Assembly (NCBI GenBank): GCA_015680685.1
Contig: MNCI01009279.1
Span: 136,684-170,167 of the forward strand
Origin: Gnetum montanum
Taxonomy: Eukaryota > Streptophyta > Gnetopsida > Gnetales > Gnetaceae
Reading direction: 5' to 3'
Length of the DNA stretch: 33,484 bases
In this document: positions 10,790 through 20,110 of the stretch, piece by piece
Numbering within the stretch: the stretch's first letter is position 1
Layout of the letters: the number at the start of each line of letters is the position of its first letter
The notes under the pieces: generated by a model
Seen by the model: the letters and a program-made list of their open reading frames with translations, nothing else
Databases searched by the model: none
Told to the model about the DNA's origin: nothing
Made by a program: the position numbers and the translations under genes

Positions 10790-11165
10790 TGATGAGCAGC
10801 GAATACCCCTACGCCCAACCATATGAATCACAAGCGTTCACTCATGATCCAGTTGAATTCTATGGATGGGACTAGTTGCAACATCTAGATCATTATGTCT
10901 TGATCTCCTTACATCCAACCATATGAATCACAAGTTTTCATGCATGATTTAGTTGAATTCCATAAATGGGACTAATTGTGACATCTAGATCGTTATGTCT
11001 TGGTCATAGTTTGCTATCTTCCCACTTGGACTAGTGATAGCTTTGTCATGTATGGTTTAGTCCAAAGTGAGGACTATGATAATTAATGTTATTATGGCCT
11101 TATGTTACTCCTAATGATAGTAAAGAAATTAATTATCTAATCTAATTAGCAATGGAAAGTAAAGT
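10790..11165 (-). repeat. partial 5' LTR of copy A element
   Basis: It begins with TGATGAG next to the primer site and carries two copies of the 96-100-bp LTR unit (starts at 10815 and 10915). It matches the first part of the other LTRs up to the word AATGGAAAGTAAAGT, where a second LTR start (TGATGAGT, 11166) interrupts it. The remaining U3 side of this LTR is not found inside the window. Confidence 0.7.
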
Positions 11166-12039
11166 TGATGAGTGGAAAGGTACTGCTACACCCAACCATA
11201 CAAATCACAAAGAATTCACACACGATCCGGTTGAATCTCATGGACTTTATAGTTTTTGGTGCACTAGTTTTCTAGGAAGTGAATCTTGCCCTAAGGTTGT
11301 TCATTGTCTTTCCAATTATAATTGTGAAGTTCAAAGGTATGGTTAAGTGTAATCGAGGCATATGATTTTTATCATTTTATGTTTTAGGTTTTTTGGTGCT
11401 TGGAGAGAGAGAGAGATAAAGTAATTTAATGACTAATCTAAATTAACTAACTAATTGGTCTCTAACTAGTCCTAATATAAGCATCTAGTCCCACTTTCTG
11501 TACATGTTCTAAACCCATGTATCCACTACTGGGTTACTAAGTGCTACACTACTAAGCATACCATGCAATAATGCTATTGGGATTACCAAGTGAATATGTG
11601 TTATGCTCAAAGTGGTCGTACTTATGTATTTAATCTATCTAGCTTATCTTGCTTAATTAGCTCAATTACTAGTAAACATTAAATAAACAACTGAAAGCAT
11701 TGAATGCAAGAATAAATATCTAAATTATGTAGAATGTTGTAAGGTTTATCAAGAAGCTCATCTTTATTGTTGTACACATTGTTGTGCTCAGGTACAATAA
11801 TGCTTGAATAAAAATCCATACACTCAATGACTCCTACTATGGACACTCGAGAAAATATTATGACTTTCAAATGGAAAAACTACAAGAGCTCTACTACACT
11901 ATGACTAACTAATGCCATAAATGCAGTTGGTGAGCATGTATTTATAGCTAAGAATAGACCTCGCATCGATGGGGCCTAGTTGACACATGAAATGATGTGT
12001 CCATGGGGCCTAGTCAATGTGGCCGCCCATGACCCATAA
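11166..12039 (-). repeat. LTR inserted in the copy A 5' LTR
   Basis: It starts with TGATGAGT and ends with the eroded ACCCATAA at 12032-12039, followed by a CCCCCAC purine-tract complement. A minus-strand TATA (TATAAATA) lies at 11939-11946. Upstream of that is a 20-bp palindrome at 11982-12001 (GACACATG, AAAT, GATGTGTC; one mismatch) between two GGGGCCTAG repeats, a palindrome type different from its neighbours. A GA microsatellite lies near 11404-11416. The cleanest reading is the 3' LTR of a third related element nested in the copy A LTR. Confidence 0.65.
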
Positions 12040-12109
12040 TACCCCCACAACTAAATGAAAATTCATCCTCAAGTTCTTTACAAAATTGGAAAGGTATGGG
12101 ATTATTAAC
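12040..12109 (-). mobile_element. 70-bp internal stub of a nested element
   Basis: This short piece matches the sequence just inside the 3' LTRs at 3806-3890 and 12910-12995: a C-run, then GAAAATTCATCCTCAAGTTC and GGTATGGGATTATT. It is cut exactly where the next LTR starts at 12110, which implies that the element at 12110 inserted into it or recombined with it. Confidence 0.65.
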
Positions 12110-12909
12110 TGATGAGTGGCTAGGTACCCCTACACTCAACCATACGAATACGAGCATTTCACAAACGATCTGGTCGAACTCCGTAGACAGACTAGTTGTG
12201 GTATCTAGACAGTTATTCGTAGGTCGTAGTTCACTGTCTTCCCATATGGACTAGTGTTAACTTTGTCATGTATGGTTTAGTCCAAAGTGAGGTGTATGAT
12301 GTGTTCCTATGCTAACGCTACTCCTGAAGACAATGGAAGATAATAGTAACTAAGCTAAGAGAGAAAGGGTGAGAGAGAATCTAAGCTAGCCTATGTACGA
12401 TGAGTATCCATTCCTCAATCATCTGTACACATCTTAGACCTCATGCACAACTACCATTGGGATTTCCAAGCGTAGATCCTAGGTACGCTACTGGGTTACC
12501 AAGTAGTCACACTTAAATGCTCGTGATCAAGTCATACTCATTCCACGTTTAACATGAGTTTAGGGTGAGAGATATTAACTAAGAAAGTAGTAAATAATAA
12601 TTAAATAAAGAAATAAATAATTAAACTAAGTGAATGCTGCAATGATGAAGTAATCTCGATCTTTATTTCCGGTCATGTATGTGTTCAAGTACATCACACT
12701 CAAATAAGGATGCTGTACAATTACAATCACCACACTGCAAGCATACACTGGGAGAGAAGGATTAAGAGAAGAATTACTTAAAACTTTAACACTTAAACTA
12801 GAAATTGAAAAAATGCCTATTGAAACTATTTACTTCTTATTTATAGATGAGGAGACAGGCTGCGATATCGCATATGCAATATCACGGTTAACTAAATGGT
12901 GACTCATCA
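12110..12909 (-). repeat. complete 800-bp LTR, TGATGAGT...ACTCATCA
   Basis: The clearest LTR of the family: TGATGAGT at 12110-12117 and its exact inverse ACTCATCA at 12902-12909. The minus-strand TATA box TATAAATA is at 12838-12845, and a U3 palindrome (GATATCGC, ATAT, GCAATATC) at 12864-12883. Only one copy of the 96-bp LTR unit is present (from about 12133). Its 5' partner LTR is not in the window. Confidence 0.85.
12864..12883. promoter_or_regulatory. 20-bp U3 palindrome, GATATCGC type
   Basis: Arms GATATCGC and GCAATATC (one mismatch) around ATAT, 18 bp upstream of the LTR TATA box. The arm type matches the palindrome in the ORF2 promoter of the same element (16421-16440). Confidence 0.75.
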
Positions 12910-12917
12910 TACCCCCA
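12910..12917 (-). other. polypurine tract next to 3' LTR of copy B
   Basis: TACCCCCA on the plus strand (TGGGGGTA on the minus) abuts the LTR end at 12909, as at 3806. Confidence 0.7.
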
Positions 12918-13090
12918 CGATTGAATGAAAATTCGTTCTCGAGTTACAGTGAGAACAAGCTCTATTGATTACAAAGTGAATAGGTACGAGATTATTGGAT
13001 GGTGGAAATGGGTTTATGCTATAGTGTGGGATCAAAAGAAAATTAAGACACAACACAAAGAATTTTCTATAGCTACAAAATTGGTGGAAC

Positions 13091-15879
13091 TCATGTAGTT
13101 CCTGGTGGCAGTGGCTCCTCCATAGGTGCTTTCCCCTTGTCTTATGCTCTAGGTCTTGGGACTTGATGGCCTTGAAGTATGGCATGGAGTTTCTCCTCTT
13201 TAGTCTGGGGATCTTATGCTGTCCATGCTAATGTTCTGATGTTTGATGGAGTAGGCACTTCCCATGGGTAGGGTAGTTGCAAAAACATTTGATTTGCCTT
13301 AACATACTAGGCCGCAAATACCTGTCGTCCCTCCTCGTAGGCTTTGGCTTTGTCTCTGTATTCTTGAAAATTCACAAGCCATTGAGTCAAATCTATTGCA
13401 ACACCTTTCTATCCTTGGTAGCTTACCTTCACCACCTCAAGTTCAGAATTTGCAATCTCTAGTTTTTGCAATATCTTCTTGCGTTTTGCAAATTCTATTT
13501 CATATTTGATGTAGGTGGTAGCTACCTATTGCTCAAGCTCTATTCTCAGGCGCCCTGCTATTAACATGGCAAGGTTGGCATATTGTAGGTTTGCCAAATC
13601 CATGTATTTTGTAAGATCTTGGATCCTCAGGTCCTAGTTCTTAAGTTCTACCTGGTGGGCTAATGCATATGTGTCCAATATGGCCCGCTAGTCAATGTGT
13701 TAAGCACTGATAGCATTGATGTAGGCCTTGGCCATATGGATATTCTTCTCAATGATCTGTTTGTACATCCCCACCTAGTCCTAGAAGTGCTCCTTTATAT
13801 TTTCATGTTATTTAGCCTCATTTTGCCACATGCTTATTTCGATGATTGTCTTTTGGTAGATGGCGCGTACCTCCTCCATTGAGAGGGTTCAATTCTCCTT
13901 GGCTAAATGGCTCATGTCTTGTTTGGCCTGGATGAATTTTTCTCACAACTAATGAAAGTGTTCCTCAAGAACATTCTTTTGCTTCTCCACAAAGGTCAAC
14001 CAAAGGTTGTTGGCAACAAGTTGCTTATTTTCCTCTTGTAAGGCCTTGAGTGCCTTGGTATGCACATGAGTTTATGCCTATGTTGTAGAGGCATCCCAAA
14101 TAGCATTGTCTTTTTCTTCAGCCACCTTCTTATTCTCCATTAGTAGTTTGGTTAGCTGCTCAGTTTTGAAATTATCCAACTAGTTTGCGGGAAGAAATTG
14201 CAAAGGGTCTCGCTGTGTTGCTTGTAGGGCCACGAGCTATTCTTGCAAATTCTGCACCTCTGGTTCAGCATGCTCGGCCCTCATATCTGTTAAGACTAGC
14301 TTCCCCTTCATGGAAATGAGGTCTTATTGAATTACTATAACATCTTAAGGGATGTCAAATAGGGACGTCATTACTTTTCCTATTTGTACCAATTGATCAA
14401 GTGCATCGTCATGTTTCGCAAGAGTCATTAAGGTTCTGGCCAAAGTTTGAACATCCCGTGCTCCTGTGAGATCTGCCAGTGGCACAATAGGTACATTGAA
14501 CAATTTTTTAATGTGGTCTACAACCACTTCTATGGCTCCAATGACATCCTAGTGTTGCATGACCACCATAGTGGCCCCTTCACTAGTTTCTAATTGCACT
14601 TGGAAAGATGCTGCATTTCCTGAGATTTTTTGTCACCAAGTACTTTTCCCTCCTTTTGTATGAATAGACACTTCATCCCTTGCATGATCCAAAGAAACTA
14701 TGGGCTGTATGGCATCGTCAATGACGTGGAAGAGATTTGCATCATCACAACTTCCCCAACTAACCATCTCAATGATGGCCCTGAGATGGCTCATCGACAG
14801 TCTGTAATCTTGCTGCGGTGGTGGTTGGTCCTTGCTTGTGCTAGGCCCTTCTTCCTATTGTTGGCTAGTTCCTATACTTGGAGGTTGGTTGGGTCCTGCA
14901 AGTTAGGTTATAGTTGGCCCTGCTATCTATTCTTTTTCTTGTTCTAGCTCCACTATCTCACCAGTGAGTTTCCTTGCAGCTAGTGGCTTTAACAATTCAG
15001 CATATGAAGTATTCTGGGCTTTTTGGAGGACATCATTAGTGTATCCTCTAATATCAGCACATTAGCACAACTTCCTAATAAGATAAAGGAAGGATAAGAC
15101 AAGCTTCCCTGTCTTTCATTCTTCAAACCGCCTTAGGATCTCCATGAAGTATAGATGAGGTAGGTTATCATTAACCTTTCCCATCAGCACTGCACATCCC
15201 CTTGCCACATATGTTGAAATCCTTTTTAGGCCCTTCGTGGGGAAGAGGTGATACATTCCAATTTTGAAATAGATCCTCTCTTTCATCGTCAACTCTCCAA
15301 ATGTCTTATCCTTGCCATATGCCCTCTCCAACCAAACTTGTCGTGCATTAGGGTCTAAACGGGTGGATAACTAAGCAACCTTTGACCCTGTATTCGAAAG
15401 GTTTAATACTTCAAAAATGGCCTACATAGAGAAGTCAATTGTCACACCACAAATGTTAATGGTGGTGCCTTGTTCTTTGTTGTGCCAAAACTGGTATGTT
15501 TCCCCTAGATACCAACACCACTTGCAAAGAGGATAGGCCATAAGGAAGACCCTGTGAGGTGGTCCCTAACAGCCTCAGGAGCAAACTCTATGAAAGATTC
15601 AAAATTTAATTCCATGATCACTATCATGAATATGGACCTTTTGTGGATAGCCTGAACGCAATCCTGGGGTAACGTGAGATGTTGTCCCTGTTCAGGCACT
15701 ACAGCAGCTCCTCCTTTTGCTTGCCCAGACTATACAGTAGCAGTGTCTTCTTGATGAATGCTAAATGATTGTTCCTCCTGCTCTGCATGTTGTTTCGTAG
15801 GGACTTTTTCTTCGCCTCTCCTAGGTTGTTTCTTTCCACCTTGAGCAGGACCTTCCTGTTGTCCATGTTTCAGGGCCAT
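13091..15879 (-). pseudogene. ORF2 copy B, Transposase_32-like accessory gene
   Basis: A minus-strand coding region of about 930 codons, better preserved than copy A but with stops and frameshifts. The ATG (15879-15877) directly follows an AG (TTGCAG); the stop is TGA at 13091-13093. In order: a Gln/Lys/Glu-rich N-terminus with paired basic residues; from about codon 70, a domain with the pattern ICGVTIDFS...IFEVLNL and, about 85 residues further, MYHLFPTKGLKRIS...ARGCAVLMGKV, which resembles the plant transposon domain Transposase_32; then a block around VDHIKKLFNVP; then a long Glu/Lys/Leu-rich coiled coil; and a short Pro-rich C-terminus (GKAPMEEPLPPGTT). It lies downstream of an expected gag on the same strand. 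The function is unknown and the domain match is by eye. Confidence 0.65.
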
Positions 15880-16013
15880 CTGCAATCTCATGGGGCCAAG
15901 CATTAGTAAGGTTGTTTCCAAAGTTAATTTATGCCTTACTGCTTGCCTTAATTAATTTATTTTATCTTCATGTGATGTTTCCTGAAAGATTATAATAGTG
16001 AGTCCATTTTACT
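15880..16013 (-). other. possible 5' UTR intron of ORF2 copy B
   Basis: On the minus strand, GAAAGCAC is followed by GTAAGTAAAA near 16013, a strong donor, and ATTGCAG immediately precedes the ORF2 ATG at 15879, a good acceptor. Copy A keeps the acceptor (TTGTAG next to its ATG), but its donor is mutated. This suggests a spliced leader between the internal promoter and ORF2. Confidence 0.4.
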
Positions 16014-16353
16014 TACGTGCTTTCCCATTTTAGTTTCCCAATGTACCTAAAGGAATGAAATTATTTTTGGCACAATTATCCTTAATTTTATAGCTAATTA
16101 CCCTTGATAATGTCCTTCAGGTGATGATAAATTCCAAAAAAGTTAGGTGCTATTCGACAGGTGTCCCTCCCCCACAACTAAGCTGAACACTCCAGGTGCA
16201 AGTAGGTTTAGACAGAATTAAAATTGGAGGACCAGTGAGCAAGATATAAGTAGAAAAGAAAGGGTCTCACAATTGCAAGTCATAAAGAAAAATTTGAAAA
16301 ACTCCCCAGTGTGAATTGTGAAAAATGAGGTTAAGTGTTGCTGGGGGGTCACG

Positions 16354-16440
16354 TATTTATAGTCGAATAGGAGATGATATCGTATACGATACATCGCGTA
16401 CGCAATATCGCGTCAGCTACGATATCGCGTATGCGATATC
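16354..16440 (-). promoter_or_regulatory. internal promoter of ORF2 copy B
   Basis: A minus-strand TATAAATA at 16354-16361 lies about 480 bp upstream of the ORF2 ATG. Upstream of it is a block of CG-rich palindromes from 16376 to 16440. It includes a perfect one at 16421-16440 with arms GATATCGC and GCGATATC around GTAT, and related half sites in between. The same word is in U3 of the adjacent LTR. The short motif CTCCT(A/C)AT also lies between palindrome and TATA box in both places. Confidence 0.7.
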
Positions 16441-16846
16441 ATGACTCTAATGATGTTTAGGCCAAGGGAAAAATACTAAATTTTGAAGGTTTTTCTGGAA
16501 TTAAAAATGGAAATTAAGGACATGTGGGCACATGTTAAAGGGCTAGGGTAATTTAGATAGTGTTGAAGGCATGAATAATTATATGTAGGTGGAATTGATC
16601 AAAAAGGCCTAAGGTGGTAAGTGAGAGAAAAAGGCCAGGTAATGGTTCATAGGAACGTTGAAATTCGGAGGGATAGTAATAAGGGAAAGAATATCATGAA
16701 CAATACACTGAGGGTAATAAATGATGTGTGTGAGCTGTGTTATCAGTGAAAATTACAAGAGATTACACAAGTGGGTCCTCCCCAAAGCAGGTTCCAACCT
16801 ATAATGCCCTTGTGTAACCACACTTAAAAGTGTCCGTGGGCACTAG
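16441..16846. other. upstream internal region of copy B
   Basis: No supported frame. The stretch is a diverged homologue of about 7300-7700 in copy A; both contain TCCTCCCCAAAG followed by an AGGTTC word. It ends at the assembly gap. Confidence 0.5.
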
Positions 16847-16935
16847 NNNNNNNNNNNNNNNNNNNNNNNNNNNNNNNNNNNNNNNNNNNNNNNNNNNNNN
16901 NNNNNNNNNNNNNNNNNNNNNNNNNNNNNNNNNNN
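16847..16935. other. assembly gap, 89 Ns
   Basis: A run of 89 Ns. It breaks the copy B element and hides the junction between it and the flank of the Tat-type element, so any gag or 5' LTR of copy B may be missing for technical reasons. Confidence 0.99.
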
Positions 16936-17151
16936 CTAAGATCCTTGTAGATCTAACGACAATGGGAGGAAGAGTAATAAAGGCACTTTATAAAGAAACC
17001 CAATGCTATTCTAGGGGGTCCCATTAGAAAGATATGCATCCATGACTAAAGGTAGGTGGCTTTTCTAGATTACTTCCTCAAAAAAAAAACAAGTGCCACA
17101 AAGCAAAATCACTTTTCCCTTGGATGAAACACCAAGTTATCATACACCTTC
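16936..17151. other. flank of Tat element, unassigned
   Basis: About 215 bp with no frame or recognised repeat, including a run of ten A near 17082-17091. Its last bases (ending CACCTTC) form the outer flank of the Tat-type 3' LTR; the partner target duplication would lie beyond the window's right edge. Confidence 0.4.
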
Positions 17152-17792
17152 TATAATGACGAAAAACATCAGTTGCTAGAAATACCGAACGAAAGTCCAT
17201 GTACACAGTTCTAACCTTGGATCCGTGTAAGGGTCATGCTGGAGAAAGAAACGAATCCAAGGTGCCCTGAACAGTCTTGTTGATCAGATAGGGACTTACT
17301 TAATTAGTAAAATTTTTATAATAATTTGATGGAAAAATGAAAACTCTTTATGAGGAGATGTAATATTGTTAATCCCGAAAAACAATTGAAAACAATGCAA
17401 ATAATTTAGAGTGATTACCAAATTTGTATAAATAGGATGCAAGGAATCGAATTTGTAGAGAGTACAACCACAAGATCTGTGATTTAATTTATGAACATAG
17501 TATGTTGAATACAATGATTACAGGTGGGCTTCAGTTTGGACGAAGCACATACAAGTAGTAAGAAAGTTATTTAAAGATGGAACAAGCGAGTGTCAATCTA
17601 CCTTGTTCTAGCCAATCTGGCTACAAGGAAGATAGACCCTGGGGCAAAATATCTATCAGTCGACTGTTTCTGATCAAGGGTTCTTGCCAATCAACTCCGA
17701 TATTCTCACGATCTTTGATCCTCTTTTTGCTCCCTTGCCAACTGTGAAGGAGAAATTTTTTGCCAGCCCCTTTGATCTTCGTCAACTGGAGC

Positions 17793-17800
17793 ATTTATAA
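17793..17800 (-). promoter_or_regulatory. Tat LTR TATA box
   Basis: The minus strand reads TTATAAAT inside CCTTATAAATGC. It is the only good TATA box in the LTR and lies at a sensible distance from the U3 end. Confidence 0.6.
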
Positions 17801-17892
17801 GGTTAGGGTCAGGAGGAAAACACAGTTTAAATGACGTGTGTCCTGAACTTATAAGATGCCATTGACTCGATGTGTTGTCGTTGAAGCTTGCG

Positions 17893-18187
17893 GCGCTATG
17901 TTGCATAGCGCGTCGTAAACTACTCTTGTTTAGGCTTTGGCAACAGACTATCCTTTGATTACGCTGTAATACGCTAAAGAGCATATTATGGCATATGAAC
18001 TACTGATGTCTGAATTGTGCTGTCATTACTTGCATTATGCTGCATTACACTAAATTACACATCATAGCGTAATTCAGCGTAAAATAACGAAACTACCAAA
18101 GTTGAAGTATTGTCGTCGTGTTTCCTCTGTTCCTGATCAATCCCTTTTTGGGGTTTATTACATTACACTGTGTAATATAGCATAATA
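17893..18187. promoter_or_regulatory. U3 palindromes and TTACGCT-type repeats
   Basis: A perfect palindrome at 17893-17911 has arms GCGCTATG and CATAGCGC around TTG, 92 bp upstream of the TATA box. Another at 18162-18176 has arms ATTACAC and GTGTAAT around one base. Between them are many degenerate repeats of TTACGCTG, CATTATGC and AGCGTAA. Similar words continue outside the LTR at 18330-18380. They look like repeated protein-binding half sites. Confidence 0.65.
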
Positions 18188-18195
18188 GCCCCCTT
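18188..18195 (-). other. candidate polypurine tract of Tat element
   Basis: GCCCCCTT on the plus strand (AAGGGGGC on the minus) is the best pyrimidine run between pol and the LTR body. The LTR end next to it begins TATTATG on the minus strand, probably an eroded TG. Confidence 0.55.
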
Positions 18196-19258
18196 AACTG
18201 AGAAAGAAGACCTGCTGAAATATGTGGCATGTTGCAGATCATTGCTTAAGCCTTGAGATTTTTGCTGGGTCGTCAGAGTCTTGAATGTTTGCCATCTTTG
18301 ATGCTACGGTGGACTGTCTTTGATATTATGCTGCCTAACGTGGCGTTACGCTGTGTTGCGTAATGTAGCATAGTATGCTAAATGTTGAGATTTTTTGAAA
18401 CATAGAAAATCCACAAAGTGGAAGGCTTGCTGTCGTGCACCCATCATTTTGTTCTATCTTCTGAAGTTCATTTGTATTGTGTTGCGCCTTATTGCGACTC
18501 CTTGCTTGGGTCGCTAGATTTTGCCGAACCGTCGAGGCCTTGAAAGTTTTATGGTGTTTCAATGGCCCCTCTTTGTTGATGTTTAGAAAAAGATGTCGAC
18601 AAATAATACGAAACACCAGAGAGGAAAAGGTACCAACAGCGTCCGTCGGAGATTGCTCAAATGTCGCTTTGTCAAAACTTGGGAGTGCAAAGGCAGGGTA
18701 GGGAAGAAAGCATAGGAGGGATTTTACAAAAGTAAGAGGGAGGTTCAGGGAAGACTTAAGCATTTGAACATGAAACTTTCACGAATCAAGTCAGTATGTC
18801 CTTCCACGAATGTATTTGCGAGAGGTTATGCCATCATACTATATATGAAGGGCTTGCGTGGATGAGTTGTGTTACACCCGCGTGGCCTGGATAAGCTGTT
18901 TTACATCCATTTTGCAAAAATTTGTCCTTTTCTTGGGTTACATTCCACTTAGGCGAGTTGCGTTATGCCAGTTCATGGACACAAAGATGCGAAAGAGTTT
19001 GCTTGAATATTCACGCTCTGTACAAGCAAAGCAAGGGGCAAAAGTGGTCATGAGGACAAAGGGAGGAGAAAATGAAGTAATGCATCTGATGGAGGGAAAG
19101 GTAGGGTTTACACTTCTAAGTGGCTAGGCTAGTCTAAGCAACCGCTTCAGGATGTTGCGACACCTTACCTTCTGATGGATGCACTCTCGATCAACGTTGT
19201 CGTAGCAACTAACCTGCGAAACATAACAAAGAGCAGAGCACAGAAGCAATCGTCCTAA
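18196..19258. other. 3' untranslated region of Tat element, first part
   Basis: No gene is supported. A minus-strand frame of 142 codons is open at 18763-18335 but has no motif, and no second copy is available to test it. Tat-type elements commonly have a long, fast-evolving region between integrase and the 3' LTR, which fits. Confidence 0.5.
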
Positions 19259-19486
19259 TCGCTAAGGAGGGAGGCTATTGAAAGAAGCACCATCCAAAGC
19301 GAAAAAGAGAGCATAGACCACGAAACAAGGACCGTAACAAGGAGTAAGGGTCCCAATGTTGATGCTATGGTTCATGAAATCATTGTTGACAGCCAGATTC
19401 ATGTTGCTCAAATGACTGGGCAAATAACAAGTCAGATGAATCTGCTAGGCCGGAGTTTGGTGACGGCGATGGATGAAGGCCGCTGA
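19259..19486 (+). CDS. short antisense ORF in 3' region, unknown
   Basis: A plus-strand frame of about 75 codons without an obvious start, ending at TGA (19484-19486). It is Arg/Glu/Ser rich at first (SEKESIDHETRTVTRSKG) and then helical with repeated hydrophobics (HVAQMTGQITSQMNLLG). It is antisense to the element and lies between integrase and the 3' LTR, where several Tat-lineage elements are reported to carry antisense ORFs. It could be the remnant of such a gene or chance. No family is recognised. Confidence 0.3.
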   Translation, partial: SLRREAIERSTIQSEKESIDHETRTVTRSKGPNVDAMVHEIIVDSQIHVAQMTGQITSQMNLLGRSLVTAMDEGR

Positions 19487-19737
19487 GACTACGGATGACC
19501 ACAGTTTCATCGGGGCCGCAAGCGGCGAAGTTGATCCCAAGAGCTGCAGCTATAGAGTGGTTGTCATAGCAACATCTCCGAGGGGTCAGTAGTATGCTTT
19601 TCAGCATGTCTAAGGAATTAGTAGGATGCCAGTGGGGTAACAGCATTGCATTTGTCCCAACGCCTTACTCGTTCCATCTGGTAGGGATGTTGTGCAAGAA
19701 TGACCAAGATCTCTTGCTTCATGGATTGTTTGATGGA

Positions 19738-20095
19738 TTCCAGTTTTGAGTCCTGGTTGACTGTTGTTGCTGGTTTTAAGCCTCAGCAGGCCATGGTCCC
19801 ATTTTAACGTCTAGTTTTACATTGTAGTGGATGGTGGAAGAGCTATTTTATGGTCCCAGCAGACCATGCTGTGGCTGTCAGTTTTATGTCATGACCCAAG
19901 GATGAGTCTGTGCTGGTTTAGCATTTCAGCAAACGTATGCTTACCTTGCCAATTTCACATCATGGCAGACGATCGGAAACGTTTCCAGTTTAGCGTCTTG
20001 GCGGACGTGTACAAGAAGTGCCAATTTTATGTCGTAGTAGACGTGTACAACTTTGTCAGTTTTACGTCGTAGCGGATGTTTGTTACCTTGCGTTT
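19738..20095. repeat. 36-bp degenerate minisatellite in 3' region
   Basis: The last units start at 19985, 20021 and about 20056, a 36-bp step, each with CAGTTT-A-GTC-T-GCGGACGTGTACAA-like sequence. More eroded units extend back to about 19738 (CAGTTTTGAGTCCTGG, GGTTTTAAGCCTCAGCAGGCC). The core AGTTT-A-G-C-T-GCGG is shared with the minisatellites at 23697 and 28720-29034. Confidence 0.75.
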
Positions 20096-20110
20096 GAGCT
20101 GAGTCGATGT

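Larger units (their letters stand above)
2725..11165 (-). mobile_element. gag-only LTR retroelement, copy A
   Basis: A minus-strand LTR element. In sense order it has a partial 5' LTR (10790-11165), a primer site (10771-10788), a decayed gag (10664-9015), an unassigned middle, a long ORF (ORF2, 6667-3993) with its own promoter, a polypurine tract (3806-3813) and a 3' LTR (3805-2725). No reverse transcriptase, RNase H or integrase motif is visible between the LTRs, so it looks non-autonomous, like elements described as TR-GAG. The 5' LTR is interrupted at 11165 by a related LTR. The pairing of these LTRs is inferred from orientation, primer site and shared sequence. Loss of pol by later deletion cannot be excluded. 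Confidence 0.65.
12110..16846 (-). mobile_element. related LTR retroelement, copy B (truncated at gap)
   Basis: A second minus-strand element of the same family. It has a complete 3' LTR (12110-12909), a polypurine tract, ORF2 copy B (15879-13091), an internal promoter (16354-16440) and further upstream internal sequence to the N gap at 16847. The gag, primer site and 5' LTR expected further right are absent; the sequence after the gap is short and then gives way to the Tat-type element at 17152. Confidence 0.65.
17152..18187 (-). repeat. 3' LTR of Tat element
   Basis: Positions 17152-17434 align without gaps to 33202-33484. The left edge is set by the primer site next to the right copy; here TGTAAC has become TATAAT. 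The right edge at 18187 is placed at the C-run (purine-tract complement) at 18188-18195 and is less certain. U3 is about 390 bp and R-U5 about 600 bp, judged from the TATA box. Confidence 0.7.

Noticed and set aside
16830-17027. Open frame across the N gap
   Set aside because: It exists only because Ns are translated through. There is no evidence of coding on either side.
18335-18763. Minus-strand open frame of 142 codons in the 3' region
   Set aside because: It is in the element's sense direction but after integrase, with no recognisable domain and a composition like back-translated GC-poor repeats. Not enough to call a gene.
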